Assembly: GCF_024218775.1 (NCBI RefSeq)
Contig: NZ_CP100404.1
Span: 1,674,001-1,738,000, forward strand
From: Haloarcula marina
Lineage (GTDB): Archaea > Halobacteriota > Halobacteria > Halobacteriales > Haloarculaceae
Direction: 5' to 3'
DNA length: 64,000 bases
Below, in pieces: positions 59,101-64,000 of this stretch. The notes under the pieces were generated by a model that was not told the origin of the DNA, ran no database searches, and saw only the letters and a program-made list of their open reading frames with translations. Position 1 is the stretch's first letter; each line of letters opens with the position of its first letter. Made by a program: the position numbers and the translations under genes.

Positions 59101-59589
59101 CGCCGACGTTCGGACGGCGGCGCGACACGACTCCCGGACCGTCGAGAGCAGGGCGTCGTTGCCGACGGTCGGCATCTCCGCGAAGCCGAGTTCGGCCGCG
59201 ATGTCGCGGAACGCTATCCCGAGTATCTTGTCTATCGTGCCGACGTATTCTGACCGTCGAAGCCGTCGGTGGAGCCGGTCGGCAGTCGCCGCGTCGCCGA
59301 CGAGCGAGTCAGCGTCGTCTTCGGCCAGCGTGTCTATCGCCGCGTGCATCCCCGGTTCGATGCTCCCGGCGTCTTCCCGGGAGAACGAGACGACGGAGAG
59401 GCGGCGTTCGGGGCAGGCGACACCGTCGGCGTCTGCCCCGGCGAGTGCCTCCGCCGCGACTCGCTCGACGGTCGTCGACTTCCCGAATCCGGCGGGGCAG
59501 GCCAGCACGAACAGGCCGCTGTCGTGGGCGACAAAGGCGTCCCGTATCCTGGCCTGTGCGCCTTCCAGTGACGGTGGCGCGTCGCTCAT
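56158..59589 (-). CDS. UvrD/Rep-family helicase with C-terminal PD-(D/E)XK nuclease (AddA/RecB-like)
   Basis: The 1143-residue protein has Walker A (ACPAGFGKSTT, residues 30-40) and Walker B DEAQD with LLAGDVNQCIYAWR (motif III/IV), and later superfamily 1A motifs (RWRLLYVAMTRARDHLVL near 850). The C-terminal ~250 residues contain a RecB-type nuclease: DVVSVAPDG then YVDDLKVL (D-x-K) and LQTSVYGWLL (QxxxY). That equals AddA architecture: ATP-driven 3'-5' translocation plus nuclease. Its ATG overlaps the stop of the AddB-like gene by four bases, and both are on the minus strand. A role in double-strand break end processing or foreign DNA degradation is likely. Confidence 0.75.
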   Translation of the reverse strand: MSDAPPSLEGAQARIRDAFVAHDSGLFVLACPAGFGKSTTVERVAAEALAGADADGVACPERRLSVVSFSREDAGSIEPGMHAAIDTLAEDDADSLVGDAATADRLHRRLRRSEYVGTIDKILGIAFRDIAAELGFAEMPTVGNDALLSTVRESCRAAVRTSAAHGDTFARVAREYADEDSDPATVLGELLEAAREAKRERRLDDHEFRRRLRATVEDAYPDGPPEEFRDLRADVEQFYDANTAETFENSYEGSEAEAVSRDRECYDTWTARVEEFCTLVAAYERAYDDACRERGVLAHADVAYWVAAFFDPDDDAAGGGPETDPEFRERVRERHAAHFETLVIDEAQDVSVVQHDALAALVPDDARVLLAGDVNQCIYAWRNARPDLFARAARTGRYFGREWSVHVTERGQRTYRMRPDVTAAVDAVFADVFADETRGGGVDIGDPYAPISTARERTTTPSVHVATYRPTGIPGSATWFERGEAPVLAGYIESVLAADPFEDGTDSVTVLFDTRSNMDALAARLENRGLSVANASEYLFATPLVELVCAVVRWLQDPFDPERTKALMSDDAVPLPTETVADAGPDISGVDAARLDDTESAFVDGLRELASRRARHTADPGRIVVEDVVETLELATDPFDRVEDPPRSLATLDSLLAHVRDWEGEDRYTMADLAAVLGSYRDDPKSGPLVPAGDADAYDVVFRTMHNMKGDEDEVVCLADLSRPLGAHGPHSETFVAHGETLALAPPPTVSRTPVDGGRDGHSGDFDFLGERSLRWATTHWVENGDGERLAGPPGLADVAAAHRADRWRLLYVAMTRARDHLVLSLPRPGWSAPPRDSRIETLQRALGYDRVPDGDTYRTTVPCPGGRRELTVGVNDVPMVSGSGSAPGRPTPRAALSPRETQTGWTPRYVNASTLYPLASDPDRHRLAHLLGRALHTDRDDTAADLALPLDDIGPDAVGTVVHDVLARAVDQRVSTATLRACEGTLAEALDASVRENGPGATRSERDAVCEYVRNTICPQFADTETWARLRASERRYVEDSLDAVLRVDGLDIETQNRVDVVSVAPDGTWYVDDLKVLLASPDDETRARYDLQTSVYGWLLRRQLPDGVDVVPALTHLGESVDTRRPTPPKRSIEAWLSGLG

Positions 59590-61658
59590 CGCACCACCTC
59601 ACTCTCGACGGTGGCGGCAAGACGGTCCGGCAATCCCGTGCCCGCGATGAGCCGATTGTACTCGTCTGCCCCCACTACGGCCGGTTCGAGACCGTCCAAC
59701 AGCGGCGACCGCTGATAGGCCACACCATCAACGTCCTCTGTGAAGCGGGTCACGACGAGGTGCGCCGAGGCCGTGCTGACGGCGTCGGCGAGGTGGTCGT
59801 ACTCGCGGGCTTCGGTCCACGCGCCCCGGACGCCGAGGTGTCGCGCCGCCTGCGAATCCCCGTCGACCACGGCGGTCCGGAATTCGGCCGGGAGCGCACC
59901 GCGGGGCCGCCGGGGCCACTCACCGTCGACGAAGCCGACGGCCACGACGTAGGGGTACGTCCTAAGCCACGTGTCCGTTGCGTCGAGCACGTCGATGCGT
60001 TCGGCGTTGTCGTGTTCTCGCCGCCCCGGACGGGCCGTCGCAATCGCGTCCAACACGTCTCGAACCGTCTCCCACGAGCGTTCCACGTGGGACCGGGCGA
60101 GCCAATCGTCGTACTTCGCCCGGGTTTCTCTGAGGAGGTGGTCGTCGCCGTCGACGCCCGCCACGCGCTCGACGGCCCGTGCGGTCCGCGCAGTCTCGGT
60201 GTAATCGGGACCGTCGCGGTCCGCCCGCTTCGGGAGGACGTTGTCGTCGAACGCGTCGGCGATGGGGCCGAGGACGCCGACCACGTCTTCCGGAGCGGGG
60301 GTCGTCGGTTGCTGGCGACACCAGTTCACCAGTCCGAGCACTCGCCTGCGGGCCGTCTCGTCGCTATCCACCTCTCTGAGCAGTCGTTCCGTCCACTCCG
60401 AAAGGGAGGCCGGTTCCCCGTCGCCGATGGCCCGTTCGACCGCGCTGAGTCCCGCATGGCTGACCGGCGACGAACCGGTCCCGCGCGGGGCGGTCCACTG
60501 GAGGCGGAGCGGGCGACAGAGCGTCGCCGCGTCCACGTCATCCGTCGCGGCGGCCGCGAGGAGGTCACAGGTCGCCACGACCAGTCGATAGGGGAGGCTC
60601 TGGTCGAGGTCCAACTGCGTCCACACCGAGAGATGGCGGCCGTAGACCGGCATCGCGCGCGCGAGGTGACGCTCGTACGCGTCGGCGTCCCGAGCGACGA
60701 CGGCGATGTCGCTCGGCGAGACACCCGATTGGAGGACCCCGTCGACCAATGCGGCGACCGCTCGGGCTTCTTCGTCGCGAGTCCGGGCGATGAGTTCGGT
60801 AACGGTGGCGTCGACGAGGGATTCGAGCGTCGGCGCTCGCACGTTACACGACCGTCCTCCCGCGTCCTCGGCCAGCAACCGCTCGTCGAGTCGCGCCGCG
60901 ATTTGCGGTCCCGTCCCCGCCCGAAGGTAGAGGTGTACTGCGGTGTCAGTCGTCGCCGCGAGCGCGTCCAAGAAGTCCAGGAGCGGCGTCCCGAGCGTGC
61001 TGACTCCGGCGAGGGTGACTCGCTCGACATTGGGAAAGGCCCCAGCCCACGCGTCGCCGTCGGTGGCGCGAAGTCGCTCCGTCGCCGCCTCGATCACCGC
61101 GCCCGGTCCGAGAAACCCCGCCGCCCGTTCCCGTACTGTCCGCTCGACCGCTCGGATACCGTCGAACGCGTCCCGGGTGTCGGCGGCGACGACGGACGGG
61201 AGTTGTGCGCAGATGTCTCGGACTGCGGCTTCCCGTTCGGGATTGCGGCCGGTCAGGAGGAGGCGTTCTTCGCGGAGCGCTTCGACGCGTTCGGCCGCGG
61301 CGGCGAGATCGCTACCGACCACGGCGCGGAGTCGCTCGACCGCGTCGGGCGGGTCGGCCAACACGTCATCCAGCAGACGGCGACGGTCGAGTCGGTCGAG
61401 GACCGTCCGGTCGTCCCCCGCGATGCGACCAGCGACCTCGACGGGCGTCCGTACCAGCATCGAGGTCCGCGGCCGACGTGCGGCGGCCAGCGCACGGTTG
61501 AGGTTTCGTTTGTGCAACTGCTCGGGCGTCATCACGAGGTCTGTCGGCGGTCGCTCGCGGTGTGCTCGGTCGAGGAGGCTCTGCGCTCGACCGACGTGAA
61601 CCGTTCCGGATCGAAACGTCCCCGTGGCCGACGGCTGGGCTATGTGCTCCCGGCTCAC
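59586..61658 (-). CDS. AddB-like partner subunit (superfamily I-like fold, Walker A lost)
   Basis: The 690-residue protein looks like AddB: SLLDRAHRERPPTDLVMTPEQL at the start, helical middle, TLAGVSTLGTPLLDFLDAL and IAVVARDADAYERHLARAM (motif-IV-like), then VAVGFVDGEWPRRP and HLVVTRFTEDVDG near the end. The expected N-terminal ATP site is replaced by VHVGRAQSLL, which has no GxGK. The typical Fe-S/nuclease C-terminal domain of bacterial AddB is also missing, since the protein is about 450 residues shorter. It is therefore probably a structural or DNA-binding subunit for the coupled AddA-like helicase-nuclease. Confidence 0.7.
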   Translation of the reverse strand: MSREHIAQPSATGTFRSGTVHVGRAQSLLDRAHRERPPTDLVMTPEQLHKRNLNRALAAARRPRTSMLVRTPVEVAGRIAGDDRTVLDRLDRRRLLDDVLADPPDAVERLRAVVGSDLAAAAERVEALREERLLLTGRNPEREAAVRDICAQLPSVVAADTRDAFDGIRAVERTVRERAAGFLGPGAVIEAATERLRATDGDAWAGAFPNVERVTLAGVSTLGTPLLDFLDALAATTDTAVHLYLRAGTGPQIAARLDERLLAEDAGGRSCNVRAPTLESLVDATVTELIARTRDEEARAVAALVDGVLQSGVSPSDIAVVARDADAYERHLARAMPVYGRHLSVWTQLDLDQSLPYRLVVATCDLLAAAATDDVDAATLCRPLRLQWTAPRGTGSSPVSHAGLSAVERAIGDGEPASLSEWTERLLREVDSDETARRRVLGLVNWCRQQPTTPAPEDVVGVLGPIADAFDDNVLPKRADRDGPDYTETARTARAVERVAGVDGDDHLLRETRAKYDDWLARSHVERSWETVRDVLDAIATARPGRREHDNAERIDVLDATDTWLRTYPYVVAVGFVDGEWPRRPRGALPAEFRTAVVDGDSQAARHLGVRGAWTEAREYDHLADAVSTASAHLVVTRFTEDVDGVAYQRSPLLDGLEPAVVGADEYNRLIAGTGLPDRLAATVESEVVR

Positions 61659-61747
61659 TGTATCGAACAGATAGGTTCAGCCGGTGGGACAAAAGGACGT
61701 TGCCACGGAGTGAAAGTGAAACGCCCGGCCACGGGCCTGTCCGCCAC

Positions 61748-62185
61748 TCACCGTTCGGTGACGGTGAGGACTTTCCCGGCCGCGACGGTCTGTCCCATGT
61801 CTCGGACGGCGAACGAACCGAGTTCGGGAATCTCCGAAGAGAGTTCGACGCTGAGCGGTTTCTGCGGTCGGACGGTGACGATGGCCGCGTCGCCGTTCTC
61901 GATGAAGTCCGGGTTTTCCTCGGCGACTTCACCGGTGGACGGGTCGAGTTTGCCCTCCAACGACTCGAATAGTCAATCCGCGTTCGCGTTCCTCGGCGAG
62001 GTTGGCCATGACGTAGGCGAACTCGAACCGCCCTTCCCCTTCGACTGTGCCTCTTCGCGATACTGTTCGATGATGTGCTCCGGGACGCTCCCCGTCTCGA
62101 ACAGTAGTCGGCCGACGAGGGTACTCTTCCCGTGGTCGACGTGGCCGATTATCGCGAGGTTCTGGTGTGGTGTGTGGGAATTCAT
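61748..62185 (-). pseudogene. Decayed elongation factor 1-alpha gene (internal deletion and frameshift)
   Basis: Reading the minus strand, the 5' part encodes [20 protein letters not shown] and about 75 further codons of EF-1A. The frame breaks at a lost base near 62032 (after codons for GKGG). The 3' part encodes the end of EF-1A ([20 protein letters not shown] to TVTER). The central ~285 codons, including most of the GTPase and domain 2, are missing. The remaining frames are about 65 and 60 codons. It cannot make a working factor; a functional copy must lie elsewhere. It lies upstream of the AddB-like gene, on the same strand. Confidence 0.85.
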
Positions 62186-62375
62186 AGGTCTAGCTCCGCG
62201 TTAGTCCCACCCTCGCTGACACCATCTCGGCCGGTGCGCTCAAAGGTTAGATGACCAACAATAGGGGTGCGGCGAACGGAGAGATTTCACAGATAGTTCG
62301 TCACAGATTACATTCTCGTCTCGGACCCCGTGATAATGGGAAGGGGTTATATTTTCCGACGGATTCGAATTAGTC

Positions 62376-62747
62376 ATGGTAAATCATGAGGTAATCGGCG
62401 GGCGATTGACTGATGACGAAGTGTACGACCTATTGAGTCACCCGCACCGCATCAGCGCCATTCGATGCCTCCGTCGGCAGGACGAAGCCGTCTCGTTCAA
62501 CGAGTTGGCAGAATACATCGCGATGGAAGTCGAACCGGACGGCGATATTCGGAACGGAGAGTTGATTGGGCGAATCAAGACGCAACTACATCACGCACAC
62601 CTCCCGAAGTTGCTCGACGCGGGCGTCGTCGAGTTCTCTCAGGAAACTGACCTCGTGCGGCTCACCGCCGAGGAGGAACTCCGGCCGTTTTTCACCGAAG
62701 TCTCGCGAATCAAAGTGACCACGCAACTCACGGCGGCGGACTGGTAG
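62376..62747 (+). CDS. Soluble DUF7344 winged-helix protein
   Basis: The 123-residue protein is a bare DUF7344 domain: DDEVYDLLSHPHRISAIRCL, FNELAEYIAMEV, GRIKTQLHHAHLPKLL and DAGVVEFSQETDLVRLT. It has no membrane segments, unlike the other three relatives in this window, so it should act directly as a DNA-binding protein. A TTATATTTT box sits 28 nt before the ATG. It is separated from the tyrosine recombinase gene by ~170 bp. Confidence 0.75.
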   Translation: MVNHEVIGGRLTDDEVYDLLSHPHRISAIRCLRRQDEAVSFNELAEYIAMEVEPDGDIRNGELIGRIKTQLHHAHLPKLLDAGVVEFSQETDLVRLTAEEELRPFFTEVSRIKVTTQLTAADW

Positions 62748-62917
62748 CCCGTCTCTGCGACTCTCCCCCTCGCATCCCATTATTCGACAGTGCCGCCTGT
62801 GCCCTCGGTTCGTCTCGGTTTTCCCGCCACAACGCTTCCAATTAGATATAGCACTATGAGATTTATGTGTTCGCAGGGAACCGGATAGAGATATCCAAAA
62901 ACCGATAAGTCCGGGCG

Positions 62918-63958
62918 CTACTGGCCCAATGAGTAGATATTCGCCTCGTAGACCTCTCGAACCCTGTTGCCCCATTCGTGTGTGTACGTGTCGATAACGT
63001 CCTGAGCCACGTCGCCGCGGAGATACTTCACGACGCCGCGGTCCCCAGTCCGGTCCCGCAGATGGGTGGTGAAGAAGTGTCGGAAGTAGTGCGGCGTGAC
63101 GTTCTCCTCGGTCCCGCCGCCCTCCCGGTACCATCCGTGTCCCCGGGCGTGCCGTTCCACGATGTGGTGGACCATATCGGGCGTTACACGCCTGCCCCAG
63201 TCCCCACTCGTCGAGACGAACAGCGGCATCGCTTCCGACCGCGTATCCGGCCGAATCGCCAGCCAGCGACGGAGGACGCGTGCCAACTCGTCGTCGACGG
63301 GAACGGTCGTATCACGTTTTCGCTTGTTCGATGCCGTCCGTTCCTCGCCGTTGAGGACGCTCCCGCGCGCGGGTTCCGCGGCGATGTAGAGCGAGTCCGG
63401 CCGACCGTCTAGGGCGGCACGAGCAGGTATCTCCGGCCGTGGACCGGGGTCTGCGAGCGAGAGGTCCCGAACGTCGAGATTACAGAGTTCCCCGACACGC
63501 ATCCCGGTCTTGAGTAAGGTGACGACGAGCGCCTGTTCCAGCGGATGTGTGACGGTATCGACGAACTGCCGCATCGACGCAACGTCTATCTCCCTGCGCG
63601 TGGGGTCCGTGTTGATGGCCTCGTCCATCTCCTCGACGACGAGCGTCATCGGGTTCGACTCGAAGGCCCCGACCTGGGTCATGTACGCGTAGAATCGGTG
63701 GAGATAGGACGCGTACGTCGCGACGGTACTCTCGCTCGCGTCACCCCGGAGGCTGTGGACGTACGCCATACAGTCCCGATGAGACGCTTCTGCGATGGGG
63801 ACAGGCCGCCCGCCGTCTTTGAGGAAGGTTTCGAAGTCGCGCAGCACTCGTTCGTAAAACTCCCGGGTTCGCTCGCTCTTGCCGTGGTAGGTGATATCTT
63901 CGAGGAAGTAGCCGACCGGGTCGCTGACGGCGTCGGTCGACTGCGTATCGGAACTCAT
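62918..63958 (-). CDS. Tyrosine recombinase/integrase (XerC/D-like)
   Basis: The 346-residue protein has an N-terminal SAM-like DNA-binding domain (~15-110: EFYERVLRDFETFL, YLHRFYAYM). The catalytic domain has Arg154 (GMRVGELC), Lys212/214 (SNKRKRDTT), His290-x-x-Arg293 (PHYFRHF) and Tyr325 (DTYTHEW). The usual second His/Trp (LGH) is replaced by LRGD. Haloarchaeal genomes encode several such recombinases; some are chromosomal, others belong to integrated elements. No tRNA or att repeat is visible in the window, so mobility is not supported. It should cut and rejoin DNA at specific sites as a tetramer. Confidence 0.8.
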   Translation of the reverse strand: MSSDTQSTDAVSDPVGYFLEDITYHGKSERTREFYERVLRDFETFLKDGGRPVPIAEASHRDCMAYVHSLRGDASESTVATYASYLHRFYAYMTQVGAFESNPMTLVVEEMDEAINTDPTRREIDVASMRQFVDTVTHPLEQALVVTLLKTGMRVGELCNLDVRDLSLADPGPRPEIPARAALDGRPDSLYIAAEPARGSVLNGEERTASNKRKRDTTVPVDDELARVLRRWLAIRPDTRSEAMPLFVSTSGDWGRRVTPDMVHHIVERHARGHGWYREGGGTEENVTPHYFRHFFTTHLRDRTGDRGVVKYLRGDVAQDVIDTYTHEWGNRVREVYEANIYSLGQ

Positions 63959-64000
63959 TCCGCCAACACGTACCCCCCGTGGCGACCGCTGTATCGAACC

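Noticed and set aside
62186-64000. Integrated mobile element around the tyrosine recombinase
   Set aside because: No att direct repeats, tRNA, replication or capsid genes are visible; the recombinase alone does not show a mobile element.

Overview
This window is haloarchaeal chromosomal DNA (class Halobacteria). It has very high GC with strong G/C preference at third codon positions, very acidic proteins, Tat-type signal peptides, mostly leaderless genes with an A/T-rich box about 28-36 nt before the start codon, and families largely confined to haloarchaea (DUF7344 regulators, HalOD1, RdfA, MOFRL glycerate kinase). The genus cannot be fixed from the sequence; the sph3-rdfA pair recalls Haloferax and relatives.

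Region 1 (0-32 kb) is a large surface-glycan locus. It holds glycosyltransferases (family 2, DUF354-like, family 4), a nucleotidyltransferase, three polysaccharide-deacetylase-like proteins, a hexapeptide acetyltransferase, a FemAB/GNAT-like transferase, a polytopic membrane protein, a Wzx-type flippase and two formyltransferases. It also holds two aminotransferase plus Gfo/Idh/MocA pairs, an epimerase, a nucleotide-sugar dehydrogenase, an alkaline-phosphatase-superfamily enzyme and two exported beta-helix proteins. Together they could make nucleotide-activated amino/acylamino sugars, assemble a glycan on a lipid, flip it and modify it outside. Eleven intergenic copies of a [C/T/G]ATAACnA element precede genes here, seven of them 30-36 nt before a start codon; this corrected two start sites and suggests a shared promoter class.

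Region 2 (26.8-34 kb) overlaps the end of the locus and is rich in small regulators: HalOD1, a winged-helix protein and two membrane-tethered DUF7344 proteins flanking the aminotransferase/oxidoreductase/dehydrogenase operon and sharing a 12-bp upstream element. A 0.7-kb gene-free stretch carries palindromes.

Region 3 (34-48.9 kb) is mostly stress and housekeeping genes: Hsp20, cold-shock protein, a PEP-synthase/rifampin-phosphotransferase-like enzyme, two UspA proteins, CapA, phosphopantetheine adenylyltransferase, MaoC-like hydratase, glycerate kinase and a LarA-like protein. It also includes an SMC-like protein with degenerate ATPase motifs facing an RdfA homologue.

Region 4 (49-64 kb) has a predicted membrane sensor with eleven extracellular DxDxDG repeats and a cytoplasmic winged helix, another DUF7344 protein, a P1B metal ATPase, a PfkB kinase, an AddAB-like helicase/nuclease pair, a decayed elongation factor 1-alpha gene, a soluble DUF7344 protein and a tyrosine recombinase. 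No rRNA, tRNA, CRISPR array or insertion sequence was recognised.
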